This document shows positions 24,096 to 32,218 of a stretch of 45,324 bases of DNA, piece after piece. The DNA comes from Peptococcaceae bacterium BICA1-8. GTDB lineage: Bacteria; Bacillota; Peptococcia; Peptococcales; BICA1-8. The stretch covers positions 1 through 45,324 of the forward strand of contig JUEF01000055.1 in assembly GCA_000802045.1 (NCBI GenBank), written 5' to 3'. Below the pieces are notes generated by a model that did no database searches, had not been told where the DNA came from, and saw nothing but the letters and a program-made list of their open reading frames with translations. The translations under genes were made by a program, and so were the position numbers. Numbering within the stretch: position 1 is the stretch's first letter; each line of letters starts with the position of its first letter.

Positions 24096-24776
24096 TTAAG
24101 TTTCTTGTTCATTTAAAGCATCCATAGTCCGTTTTTCTGCTTTTGTTAGATGGACATACATTACCTGTGCAACTTCTTCTTCATTTCTGTTTTTAAGAGC
24201 ACATAAAATTGCCTCATGTTCTTTAGTAGCTTCTACGATATTTTGCTTTTGCATTGCCGAGTGTTCTTCAGCATAATAGCGAATACGAAAGTAATGTTGG
24301 GTAATAATAGCCATAAAATCTTTAAATATTTTATTAGTAATATGTTTGTACAACATACCATGAAGCGCTAAATCAAAGTCCATATGTGAGAGAAATTCAC
24401 CAGAACCTTGCTGGGCAAATTTCAATTTTTGGTCTAATATGCCTAACTCTTCATCTGTAACCAAATTTGTTGCATACTTTGCAGCATAAACCTCTAGCAC
24501 TTTTCTCATTTCCCAAATATTTTTAGCATCCTGTCTTGTAATTGTAGTTACCATTGCCCCTTTACGAGGAATTAATTCTAAAAACCCTTCTTTTTCCAAG
24601 ACATTTATAGTTTCTCTTATTGGTGCTCTACTTATATTCATAGCCTTTGAAAGCATTAGTTCATTAAGATGTGAACCTGGTTCAAGACTACCATTAATAA
24701 TTTTCTCTTTAATAATATTATATACTCGATCTTTGAGCGATGAATATTTACTTAGATCTTCAAATTCTTTTTCCAT
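24096..24776 (-). CDS. GntR-family (FCD/FadR subfamily) transcriptional regulator
   Basis: A 226-residue regulator. The N-terminal winged helix (about 10-75) has NELMLSKAMNISRAPIRETI and LEKEGFLELIPRKGAMVTT, typical of GntR. The C-terminal FCD domain (about 80-215) keeps likely metal/ligand positions in DFDLALHGML and KEHEAI, so it probably binds a small organic acid. ATG 24776 follows AAGGAG by six bases; an ATG five codons upstream precedes that site. The gene is transcribed toward the TAXI operon from its own promoter. That promoter carries the same operator as the next two operons, so autoregulation and control of the island are likely. Such regulators usually repress and are released by a pathway metabolite. 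Confidence 0.93.
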   Translation of the reverse strand: MEKEFEDLSKYSSLKDRVYNIIKEKIINGSLEPGSHLNELMLSKAMNISRAPIRETINVLEKEGFLELIPRKGAMVTTITRQDAKNIWEMRKVLEVYAAKYATNLVTDEELGILDQKLKFAQQGSGEFLSHMDFDLALHGMLYKHITNKIFKDFMAIITQHYFRIRYYAEEHSAMQKQNIVEATKEHEAILCALKNRNEEEVAQVMYVHLTKAEKRTMDALNEQET

Positions 24777-24841
24777 AAAACTCTCCTTCATTCATCTAGT
24801 TTAGCTAAGCTACAATTATTTCCTTATTATCTTACTTTGTA

Positions 24842-24875
24842 ATTATATATAATAATATTATTCAATGTCAACAAT
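24842..24875 (-). promoter_or_regulatory. Consensus promoter plus GntR operator before the GntR gene
   Basis: Minus strand: TTGACA (24871-24866), 18 bases, TATAAT (24847-24842). The -35 lies in ATTGTTGACATT (24875-24864), one change from the palindrome before the TAXI operon. The downstream half-site is weaker than at 24036-24047. Confidence 0.75.
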
Positions 24876-24904
24876 ATACAATTATGCAATATCTATATCG
24901 GGTA

Positions 24905-24948
24905 TACAAAAAAAGGAGCACATTGAAGTGACAATCAACGTGCTCCTT
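24905..24948 (-). terminator. Rho-independent terminator of the sia-like operon
   Basis: AAGGAGCAC (24913-24921) pairs with GTGCTCCTT (24940-24948), with an inner TTGA/TCAA extension. On the minus strand a run of T follows. It closely resembles the terminator at 10424-10461, with a compensating base-pair change. Confidence 0.85.
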
Positions 24949-24983
24949 GCATTGAAACCTAATGCTTTGCACTCTATTTAGCC

Positions 24984-25721
24984 TCAATACCCGGTATCCT
25001 GTGACAAATCATACTCTCTAAAGCAATTCCTACCCTCTTTTTTAGCCGCATATAAAGCATGATCCGCTTGCTTTAGAAGAATGTCCATATTATCTCCATC
25101 CTTTGGATGGGCTGCAGCAACACCTATGGATACAGTGACCTTTCTATTTGAAACTGAGCCCGCATGCTCTATTGCAAGCTTCTCAATGTTGTCTATCACT
25201 TTCTGTGCCATATAAGCCGCTCCTTTAATTCCAGTTTCGGGCAGCAGTACTATAAATTCCTCTCCACCGAAACGAGCCAGAATATCCCGGGGCCTGTTGA
25301 CAGAATGCTGTATTTCAGCCGCTACAGTCTTGAGACATTCATCTCCTTGTAAATGCCCATAGGTATCATTATATTTTTTGAAATAGTCAATATCAATCAT
25401 TAGCAAAGCAAGTGGACAGGTTGACCGGACTGCGCTGCTCCATTCCCTCAGGTAGGCTTCATTAAAATACCTTTTATTATAAATTTCGGTAAGGGAATCA
25501 ATTTGAGAAACTCTTTCAAGTTTTTCTGACATGGTCTTTAATTCCAACTGTATCAAGTCAGACAGCTTCACCACTTTAATCATTTGCTTTAGAAGCGTTT
25601 TATATTCCGTTAATAAAAACCTATAGTTTTTCTCATCCTCTGCTGAAGAAAACACATGTGACTGCAATAGCTTTTCAGCTATTGCCGCTACTTGCTCCTC
25701 TTTTGAAAATATTTCATTCAT
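24984..25721 (-). CDS. siaD: GGDEF diguanylate cyclase, SiaD-like
   Basis: Makes the second messenger c-di-GMP from two GTP. The 245 residues have no membrane segment: an N-terminal helical region (about 1-75) then a GGDEF domain (about 76-240). The active-site motif is GGEEF (ARFGGEEFIVLLPETG). The inhibitory site RxxD is intact as RPRD, exactly five residues before GGEEF, so product feedback is expected. SLTEIYNKRYFNEAYLREW and IDIDYF-type (LMIDIDYFKKYNDTYGH) motifs are complete. ATG 25721 has GGAGGA overlapping the end of the SiaC gene. As the fourth gene of an A-B-C-D order it corresponds to SiaD, whose activity in Pseudomonas needs unphosphorylated SiaC. Its N-terminal helices are the expected contact. 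Confidence 0.92.
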   Translation of the reverse strand: MNEIFSKEEQVAAIAEKLLQSHVFSSAEDEKNYRFLLTEYKTLLKQMIKVVKLSDLIQLELKTMSEKLERVSQIDSLTEIYNKRYFNEAYLREWSSAVRSTCPLALLMIDIDYFKKYNDTYGHLQGDECLKTVAAEIQHSVNRPRDILARFGGEEFIVLLPETGIKGAAYMAQKVIDNIEKLAIEHAGSVSNRKVTVSIGVAAAHPKDGDNMDILLKQADHALYAAKKEGRNCFREYDLSQDTGY

Positions 25722-25727
25722 ATTCTA

Positions 25728-26117
25728 TCATTCCTCCACATTAACAACTTCCACCGTAAATGGAAGCTGGTTCAGGTCTTCCTTGAATTCCTCGCCACAT
25801 TCTATAGCGATGTCGTTGTCCTCATCACACATCCACTTAACTGATACTTTTCTACCCTTAATCACTCCATCTTCCAGCAGGTCTAAGATCGTCATAAACA
25901 CTTTGGAAGTGCTGCTGTTGAAATAAGTAATTTTAAATTCTACCGTCATTTCCTTCGATTCCTGGTCCAGATAGCTTCGGATCCAGTCCAGTATTGGGGT
26001 GTAAAACTTTGCAACATTTTCAGGATAGGATTCTCCTTTAATCTGAAGATAGCCTGTATCCGCATCAAAATGGATATATGGTGTCGAACTGGTTTTTTCT
26101 ATGACTAATTTTTGCAT
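25728..26117 (-). CDS. siaC: SiaC-family regulatory phosphoprotein (DUF1987)
   Basis: A 129-residue protein of the DUF1987/SiaC family. The family opening is present (TPYIHFDADTGYLQIKGES, then YPENVAKFYTPILDWI). The segment around YFNSSTSKVFMTILDLLE, near residues 65-82, corresponds to the site phosphorylated in Pseudomonas SiaC. In that system unphosphorylated SiaC binds and activates the diguanylate cyclase, the SiaB kinase phosphorylates it, and the SiaA phosphatase reverses this. AGGGAGG overlaps the stop of the SiaB gene, giving tight coupling. The exact phosphorylated Ser or Thr needs an alignment. Confidence 0.88.
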   Translation of the reverse strand: MQKLVIEKTSSTPYIHFDADTGYLQIKGESYPENVAKFYTPILDWIRSYLDQESKEMTVEFKITYFNSSTSKVFMTILDLLEDGVIKGRKVSVKWMCDEDNDIAIECGEEFKEDLNQLPFTVEVVNVEE

Positions 26118-26121
26118 ACCG

Positions 26122-26679
26122 TTACCTCCCTACGACCACTTTAATACTGAAAAATGAAAAAACCTCATCGATTTTCTCAAAGGAATATCCTAATGGCACT
26201 TCCGACTTTCTGGCCATTTCAATCAATCCAAGGCCGGCCCCCTTGCTGCCCGGTTCCCTCTCCATTCTCCTGCGCTCTTTATATAACATTTTCAGTTCAT
26301 CTTTGTTCAGGTTCCGTAAATGTTCAAGGCTATTTCTTATTTTGGAAATATCCTGGTTATAAACCCGGTTTCCACAGTAAACGAAGTAGTCTCCGGTATC
26401 GTCATATCCGATCACGACAACGCCAACCCGCAGTTCCTTTTGATCCTCCTCATCTTTGCTAAGCTTTTCTGCTGAATAGTTCAAAACATTCTGTGCTTGC
26501 TCAATAAAAATGGAGAAAACAGCCAGTGTAGTTGTGTTCCCTGCTTCTTCAAATTCCAGGTTCCTGCGAAGTGTATCTCCGACACCCTCGATGCTGGCCT
26601 GTGCAATAGGCCCGCTGTAGCAAAGAAGTATTTTTTGTGCCTTAAGATCCTTATACAAATTATATAATGACAGCTCCAT
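26122..26679 (-). CDS. siaB: SiaB-family kinase-like protein
   Basis: A 185-residue cytoplasmic protein of the SiaB family, related to the GHKL ATPase fold of anti-sigma kinases. GSKGAGLGLIEMARKS near residues 144-159 is the ATP-lid glycine motif. ATG 26679 has GGAGGG ten bases upstream. The earlier ATG at 26697 directly abuts the upstream stop and has no ribosome site of its own. In Pseudomonas SiaB phosphorylates SiaC and so switches off the cyclase. The gene sits between the phosphatase and SiaC genes, matching siaA-siaB-siaC-siaD order. Confidence 0.85.
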   Translation of the reverse strand: MELSLYNLYKDLKAQKILLCYSGPIAQASIEGVGDTLRRNLEFEEAGNTTTLAVFSIFIEQAQNVLNYSAEKLSKDEEDQKELRVGVVVIGYDDTGDYFVYCGNRVYNQDISKIRNSLEHLRNLNKDELKMLYKERRRMEREPGSKGAGLGLIEMARKSEVPLGYSFEKIDEVFSFFSIKVVVGR

Positions 26680-26697
26680 AAGTCTTTCTCCCTCCAT

Positions 26698-28551
26698 CTA
26701 AAATTTGAAACCCAATATTGTAATATCATCACGCCGTATCTCATTTCCTTCGTAATCTTTTAATACACAAAGTATTTGAATCTTTTTCTCTTCCATATCC
26801 AGATGGTCAACAGTATCAAGTAAAGCCATCAACCTTCCCTTGCCAAAGGGAAGCTGTCTTTCTCCTCCTGGCTGGTCTTGGTATCCGTCGGTTGCAACAT
26901 AAAATGTATTCCTTTCATTATATTCAATTTCATGATTTTCAAAATGTTTTTCCCTTCTTCGATCCATGCAATCAATGGTATCGATACTTCCCTTGAATTC
27001 CCGTACAGTGTCTCCGTTTGAGACAAAAACTGAAATATTTGCGCCAGCAAAAATAACTCTTCCTAATTTTGAAACGAAGAACACCGCCGCGTCCAATCCG
27101 TCCGGAATAATTTCACTGCTTCCCTCTTTTCTAAAGGATTGTTTGATTAGTCTGTCAAGTTCTTTTATAATCGTTGCAGGATTGTCATTGCAAATCTCTT
27201 CTGAAATATGATTCAGCATGGCATTTACCGCAGTTGTCATCAGTGCTCCCGGAACCCCATGGCCTGTACAATCACCCACCACCAGCAAAAAACCTTCGCT
27301 GTTGCTTTTCATCCAATAAAAGTCGCCACCCACCGTGTCCCTTGGTTCAAAAATGACAAAATACTCTTTCAAGTGCTTCTTCATTTCATAATCAGATGGC
27401 AGTATTGTCTGTTGAATCATTTTAGCATAATCAAGGCTGTCCTGTATTCTTGTGTTTTTCTCCTGTAACTCTCTTGTGCGCTCACAGACAATCTTCTCCA
27501 ATTCCTGATTGAGCTGCAAGGCCCTTTTATATGGATTAGCAATCCGGTTAGAAAGCAAATAAAAGGTTGCTACCATTAAAAAAATAATCACAATACAGGA
27601 AATGACTGTATTTATGGTAACAGCTTTTAAAAAGCTCAGACTTTCTGATCTGGGTATTTGCACTATCAATTTCCACTTGGTGTCTTTTATTCTCTTGTAT
27701 GCAATGTCATATATTTCGCCTTTTATATTCTTATATTCGTCAATTTCAAATTGTTTTTCCCCATTAACATCGTTTTCCATACTTTTTATCAAAGAGGAAG
27801 GAAGATAGTCCTGCATTTTTTTCTCCAGATATATGGGATCTTTGGAAAGATAGATCACTCCCGTACCATCTACCAACCAGATGTCATTTTTGACTTTGCT
27901 CTTTTTTTCATCCCGGATCAGTTCATCAATTACCTCACTCAGATTCATTCCAATGCCGGTTACAGCAATGGGTGAATTAACCTCACCCATCAAAGTATTA
28001 ATCCATACAAAGGTATCGTCAAGCTCCTTATTTTGATCAATATTAATCTCATACTTTTTCTTCATGTTAATTGAAGTAAAAAACCAACTATCATCAGGGT
28101 CATCTATTGATACAGTGTCTAAGAGCTCAAAGTTATTTTGGTGAAAAGACCAGTAATGCTTGGTCAAATTGCTAACCAGAAAAGACGTATCATATCCTAA
28201 GCTGTTGACCTGGTCTGCCATCTTGTATCTTACCAGTCTTCCCGTGTAGTCATCATTTTCTTCGCTTTCAATCCATATCTTCATGATAGGATCATTGGCC
28301 ATCATCTGGGATGCATCCACTGCTTTATCGATTTTGCCTTCAATAACTGCCCCTATGCTTTCTGCCATATTTCCAAGGTCATTGGTCTTTAATTTATGAA
28401 CCACTGCATTATTCATGATCATCACGCTGGTAGAACTCATAAACAATAGTGCTACTATAATAGTCATACATCCTATGATAATTACCTTTATGGAATTGTT
28501 GTCAAATAATGAATCATTGTTTTTCTTATTTTTATTCTTTGACAAGTTCAC
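26698..28551 (-). CDS. siaA: Membrane PP2C/SpoIIE-type phosphatase with extracellular sensor, SiaA-like
   Basis: A 617-residue signal receptor. A first membrane helix (about 25-47) is followed by a large extracytoplasmic Cache-type domain (about 50-315), a second helix (about 320-345), a coiled coil with the ELQEKNTRIQDSLDYAKMIQ linker, and the PP2C-type domain (about 385-617). Catalytic metal motifs are PRDTVGGDFYW, GDCTGHGVPGALMTTA and YVATDGYQDQ. GTG 28551 lies nine bases after AGGGGG; an ATG six codons upstream contains that site. A ligand outside would control dephosphorylation of SiaC and thereby c-di-GMP synthesis. The Pseudomonas protein has a comparable layout. The ligand is unknown. 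Confidence 0.9.
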   Translation of the reverse strand: MNLSKNKNKKNNDSLFDNNSIKVIIIGCMTIIVALLFMSSTSVMIMNNAVVHKLKTNDLGNMAESIGAVIEGKIDKAVDASQMMANDPIMKIWIESEENDDYTGRLVRYKMADQVNSLGYDTSFLVSNLTKHYWSFHQNNFELLDTVSIDDPDDSWFFTSINMKKKYEINIDQNKELDDTFVWINTLMGEVNSPIAVTGIGMNLSEVIDELIRDEKKSKVKNDIWLVDGTGVIYLSKDPIYLEKKMQDYLPSSLIKSMENDVNGEKQFEIDEYKNIKGEIYDIAYKRIKDTKWKLIVQIPRSESLSFLKAVTINTVISCIVIIFLMVATFYLLSNRIANPYKRALQLNQELEKIVCERTRELQEKNTRIQDSLDYAKMIQQTILPSDYEMKKHLKEYFVIFEPRDTVGGDFYWMKSNSEGFLLVVGDCTGHGVPGALMTTAVNAMLNHISEEICNDNPATIIKELDRLIKQSFRKEGSSEIIPDGLDAAVFFVSKLGRVIFAGANISVFVSNGDTVREFKGSIDTIDCMDRRREKHFENHEIEYNERNTFYVATDGYQDQPGGERQLPFGKGRLMALLDTVDHLDMEEKKIQILCVLKDYEGNEIRRDDITILGFKF

Positions 28552-28600
28552 CGGCTGTGGCCCCCTCATACAATATCCAACAAATTTTTATTTTAAAATT

Positions 28601-28628
28601 AATATATATTCCAACTTACATAATTCAA
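28601..28628 (-). promoter_or_regulatory. Probable promoter of the sia-like operon
   Basis: TTGAAT (28628-28623), 16 bases, TATATT (28606-28601) on the minus strand, about 45 bases before the siaA-like start. The 13-base TTGAATTATGTAA is identical to that before the exopolysaccharide operon (45147-45135). Confidence 0.5.
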
Positions 28629-28747
28629 CACTTTTTGAGGTTTTCCTCCAATTTACAAATCTGAATTGTCATTAAGAGACCTCACCGTATACTAATTATT
28701 TCTTAGCACATCCTAATCTGGTTTTGCGATTATGCTAAAAACACCAT

Positions 28748-28774
28748 AAAAAAAGCACCTTCAGCTAAAGATGC
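28748..28774 (-). terminator. Terminator of the SLH-esterase gene
   Basis: GCA-C-CTT (28755-28761) pairs with AAG-A-TGC (28768-28774), one mismatch. Seven A on the plus strand (28748-28754) give a T run on the minus transcript. A near copy lies at 45266-45291. Confidence 0.65.
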
Positions 28775-28801
28775 CAAAACTTGAATTAGTATAGCTAAAC
28801 C

Positions 28802-28847
28802 GGGACAGACCTCTCCTTGAACTAGCTCTTTTGACGAGGTATGTCCC
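28802..28847. repeat. REP-like imperfect palindrome
   Basis: GGGACA (28802-28807) and TGTCCC (28842-28847) bound an imperfect hairpin whose inner arms include CTC/GAG. It lies right after the SLH-esterase stop. The GGGACA-ACCTC/GAGGT-TGTCCC design resembles dispersed palindromic repeats of Firmicutes. No transposase gene is in the window. Confidence 0.5.
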
Positions 28848-28855
28848 CAGTAATC

Positions 28856-31800
28856 TTACTCTGCAACGACCTTTTCAATAAATTGATATCTTCCAATATC
28901 ATCACCGGCACTTTGTCCTTTGACTAGGGCTACCTCAAAAGTATCTTCATCTAAAACAGCATTAACTCTACGGGGTTCCCAGCCTCTGGTATTGTTTCTT
29001 ATCCAATCCCCCACTGTGAAACCGTGTTGGGATATTTTTATAAATTTTTCTGTAGTCCCCTCCTGTGCAGTTAAATTCTTAAGCCTCGTGAATTTTTCTA
29101 TAGTATCCCCAACAGTTTGCCCACCAATAGCATAAACATGGGAAATTGTATTAGTATCAAGGATATCTACGACCCTAAATATATTATTTCTTGTTATATT
29201 CACTATGGCATCTTGGGTATTTAATAAATGATTAGAGATTTTCAAAGCATTAGATCCGGTATTATCCACATTTATTATTTTAAAGGGGAATGCAGGAAAA
29301 TCTACGGCGTTATAAAGGCTATAGCCTGGGTAGTTCCGCCAAGCATATCGCACTCCTTTAGGTAATGAAATATTATCATTCCAAACTATAAGTGTATTAT
29401 CTTGTTGGTTTACCTTTGCCTGGGCTTCATGCCATTTATTCTTTTCATCAAGAATTTCAAAACCCTTCGAAATATTATCCTTTAAATATATAGGTCCATA
29501 AATATAATCAAACCCTATTATAGCTTTATTGTCTTCAAATCTATAAAACTTTACTTCTGGACTCCTATGTCTAAGGTCATTATGGTAAACCAATTCCATA
29601 GCCAAATATGCTAGTCGTTCACCAATTGTCTTTTTCTCTTTGGGATGTATTTCCATAGGATTTGGATCTGATAAGTCAATTGTTGGAACTATCCCGGTGT
29701 TATTAGTAGTATTTGCAACCTTCATTTGTACTTCACGGATGATAGGCCAACTATCAAGATCGGATTCATAATAATTTTCTCCATAACCAGAAATTTGCAC
29801 CAGCATAAAGGGTAAGTTAGGGTTTTTGAACTCATTTCGAAAGCCGCGCAAATAATCTCTAAGTAAAGACTCATAGTTGTAGCCTAATTGTGTACTGTTT
29901 TCTCCCTGGTAATACATGACTGCCTTTGATCCATAAGGGGCAACAGCATCTATAAAACCATTCCAAAAACCAGACATAATCGGTTCGTCATCCCTTTGGA
30001 CATACTTTTTTTCTTCCAGAATACATTTAGGCATAAAAACTTCAATAGTAGTACCCCCATATGTTATTGGGATAACGCCTATTGTAACATTTGCTAATTC
30101 TTTATTTAGTTCCAAGAGTTTTTCCACAAAAAAGGTTCCGATTGCAGGAGAATAATCTAGTGCCCAGTCATAACTAGGACTCCATTCACCAACGCTTGTA
30201 AAGTTAGGTCTAACTGCCATTATTTGTTCACCAGAATAGAAACGTAAATTATTTGGATTACTCACAAACTTTTTCCTTGTTTCATCAGCCCCGTAGCATT
30301 CATTTAAGTACATTTCAGCATTTGATTGTCCTGCTACAATGAATACTTCACCAACCTTAATATCTTCTAATTTAATTGTGTCTTTTGTATTATTTACACT
30401 TAAAGTGTGTGTACCCCCATAGGGTTCTGGCTCAAGTTCCAAATACCAATTGCCATTTTTAACAACAGTAGTTTTGATCTGATTTTTAAACCTGACAGTA
30501 ATAGTTTCCCCAGAAACTCCTCTGCCCCAAATAGGGATTTTTTTATTCCCCTGAAGAACTGCACCCGATGATAATATATGGGGAAGCTCTAAATTATTAT
30601 TCACTTTTCTAAAGCCGGCATCTAGCATTCTTAATATTATAGAAGCAGCTTCCGACTGATTGACCAAGCTATTACCCGTGAAGCTGAAGTTATCATTCAA
30701 TCTAAGATAACCTTCATAATAGGTATAAAGTACGGCATTCAAATATTTATCCGGAATAAGCCTATTATCCTTAATAAAAGATACATAACTTTTATCCCCC
30801 GTTGGGTTACCATTAAATCTTGTGATCATTAAAGCTACATCATATTTAGTAACAGGCCTATTATAATCCGAAAATTCATTTTTCTCGATGATTCCCAGCT
30901 CTATTCCTCGATTAATATAATTATCAGCCCAATGGGATTGGCCTTCAGGATACTTTTCACCCTTTAGAGTAATCAGCATTTTCAAAAACTTTGCTACAGA
31001 AATAAATTCATAGGGCTTAAAATTATTATCAGGATAGCCATCTAGTATACCCCTATTAATCAGATATTTTATTTCTCCATATGCTTTATTTGCTTTTATA
31101 TCATTAGGATTAATAAGTGCATATTTCTTCAACTGTTCCTCATACTTTCCAAACTGATAAAGGTCATATAGCCTTATGTTATCATAGCGTACAACAGGTG
31201 AAGTACCCCATCCATCATCAGAAAAGCCTGCCATTCCGAACGCCGGCCCTGTCACCCCGGAAGATATTTTATGTGGAGAAGAATCTGTATATTCAAGCAA
31301 TGGTTTAAACTCATCCACTGGGTTTACTGGACCATCAATATAGAATTTTATATTGACATTTCCTTCATATGTATTTTGAATAACTAAACGGGCAGTATAA
31401 TCCACATTTTCTCTCAATAAAAAATAACCTTCAACAAGGGGCTCCATCTTTGTAGGCGCAGCAGTATTTACTATTGCCCATTTGCATTTGTAAAGATTAG
31501 CAACTATAGATCCAATTTGCGTGGTTTCCATATAATAGGTGACACCATAATATTCATTTAATTCCTTATCCTTCGAGCGTGGGATAATAACTGCTATTGG
31601 TCTACCGGAATGTCCTTCATTACCTAATTTCTGAATATTGATAGTAAATTCCATTGCATAATTCTGTTTATTAGCCCATAGCTCCTCAGCCAATACAGCC
31701 CGCTGCATATATTGGGCATCACCTAACTCTAAAGCTTTCGTATCTGTAATAGCATTTGTTTGTCCCTCTACGGTATTAATCTGCCATCTTACTTTCCCTT

Positions 31801-31966
31801 GGTTGTCCTTTACCTGGTTATTATCTAAATTTTTATCAGAAAAAGTTTCATGATAATACCATTGACCATCACTCATACCTGGCAATAATTCAGATGCCTT
31901 GGCATCAAGAGAAAAAAGCGTTAAAAAAATCCCAATAAATATAAAACATATGAATCTTCTTTTCAT
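28856..31966 (-). CDS. SLH-anchored sialate O-acetylesterase-type carbohydrate esterase
   Basis: A 1036-residue secreted protein. Order: signal peptide (about 1-25, AKAS cleavage region); a LamG-like beta-sandwich (about 35-275); three SLH repeats (about 290-460, for example LINRGILDGYPDNNFKP and INRGIELGIIEKNEFSDY) that bind cell-wall polymers; then a sialate-O-acetylesterase-type SGNH hydrolase (about 475-870). The esterase shows GQSNAE with the nucleophile Ser near 545, MYYQGENST, and the His motif IHPKEKKTIGERLA. The last ~150 residues are unassigned. It would remove O-acetyl groups from a glycan at the cell surface, plausibly the polysaccharide made by the genes at 34-45 kb. AAGGGGA precedes ATG 31966. 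The leader contains a possible attenuator. Confidence 0.88.
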   Translation of the reverse strand: MKRRFICFIFIGIFLTLFSLDAKASELLPGMSDGQWYYHETFSDKNLDNNQVKDNQGKVRWQINTVEGQTNAITDTKALELGDAQYMQRAVLAEELWANKQNYAMEFTINIQKLGNEGHSGRPIAVIIPRSKDKELNEYYGVTYYMETTQIGSIVANLYKCKWAIVNTAAPTKMEPLVEGYFLLRENVDYTARLVIQNTYEGNVNIKFYIDGPVNPVDEFKPLLEYTDSSPHKISSGVTGPAFGMAGFSDDGWGTSPVVRYDNIRLYDLYQFGKYEEQLKKYALINPNDIKANKAYGEIKYLINRGILDGYPDNNFKPYEFISVAKFLKMLITLKGEKYPEGQSHWADNYINRGIELGIIEKNEFSDYNRPVTKYDVALMITRFNGNPTGDKSYVSFIKDNRLIPDKYLNAVLYTYYEGYLRLNDNFSFTGNSLVNQSEAASIILRMLDAGFRKVNNNLELPHILSSGAVLQGNKKIPIWGRGVSGETITVRFKNQIKTTVVKNGNWYLELEPEPYGGTHTLSVNNTKDTIKLEDIKVGEVFIVAGQSNAEMYLNECYGADETRKKFVSNPNNLRFYSGEQIMAVRPNFTSVGEWSPSYDWALDYSPAIGTFFVEKLLELNKELANVTIGVIPITYGGTTIEVFMPKCILEEKKYVQRDDEPIMSGFWNGFIDAVAPYGSKAVMYYQGENSTQLGYNYESLLRDYLRGFRNEFKNPNLPFMLVQISGYGENYYESDLDSWPIIREVQMKVANTTNNTGIVPTIDLSDPNPMEIHPKEKKTIGERLAYLAMELVYHNDLRHRSPEVKFYRFEDNKAIIGFDYIYGPIYLKDNISKGFEILDEKNKWHEAQAKVNQQDNTLIVWNDNISLPKGVRYAWRNYPGYSLYNAVDFPAFPFKIINVDNTGSNALKISNHLLNTQDAIVNITRNNIFRVVDILDTNTISHVYAIGGQTVGDTIEKFTRLKNLTAQEGTTEKFIKISQHGFTVGDWIRNNTRGWEPRRVNAVLDEDTFEVALVKGQSAGDDIGRYQFIEKVVAE

Positions 31967-31994
31967 TAAAAGAATCCCCTTTTCTTAATTAATT

Positions 31995-32015
31995 AAAAAA
32001 GCCCGACATCCGGCT
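31995..32015 (-). terminator. Leader hairpin, possible attenuator before the SLH-esterase gene
   Basis: On the minus strand AGCCGG pairs with TCGGGCT-type sequence (32015-32000; 5 of 6 pairs, four-base loop), followed by six T (32000-31995). It lies about 30 bases before the start codon. No minus-strand gene precedes it, so it sits in this gene's own leader. Confidence 0.5.
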
Positions 32016-32146
32016 CTAACAATGCTACCAGAAAAACTTCATAAGTATCTCCAAATCACAATATTTTACAATATTTTTTAAATATTCTTTATTCAATCAG
32101 ATAATCCTGTTTATATTTAATAATTATTTTGTCATTTGCTAGCTAA

Positions 32147-32176
32147 TTTACAGTTCAATTCATATAATGATATAAT
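32147..32176 (+). promoter_or_regulatory. Probable promoter of galU
   Basis: TTTACA (32147-32152), 18 bases, TATAAT (32171-32176), about 42 bases before the galU ATG. A second TATAAT lies at 32163-32168. Confidence 0.6.
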
Positions 32177-32218
32177 ATAAAAAAGCTGTCTCGGTAGTAT
32201 AAGGGAAGGAATGATGTT

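Larger units (their letters stand above)
28552..28855. other. Intergenic region before the sia-like operon
   Basis: No gene is supported. On the minus strand it holds, in order, a large imperfect palindrome (28802-28847), a terminator hairpin (28748-28774), and an AT-rich stretch with a promoter-like TTGAAT-N16-TATATT (28628-28601). The block 28601-28775 is a diverged copy of 45120-45292. Confidence 0.6.

Noticed and set aside
28802..28847. Mobile element end
   Set aside because: No transposase, no target duplication and no matching second end; kept only as a palindromic repeat.
28601..28855. c-di-GMP (GEMM) riboswitch before the sia-like operon
   Set aside because: I looked for the conserved GEMM core segments (such as GGCAAACC and ACGCAAAGCC) on the minus strand and did not find them; the same holds for 44864-45324.
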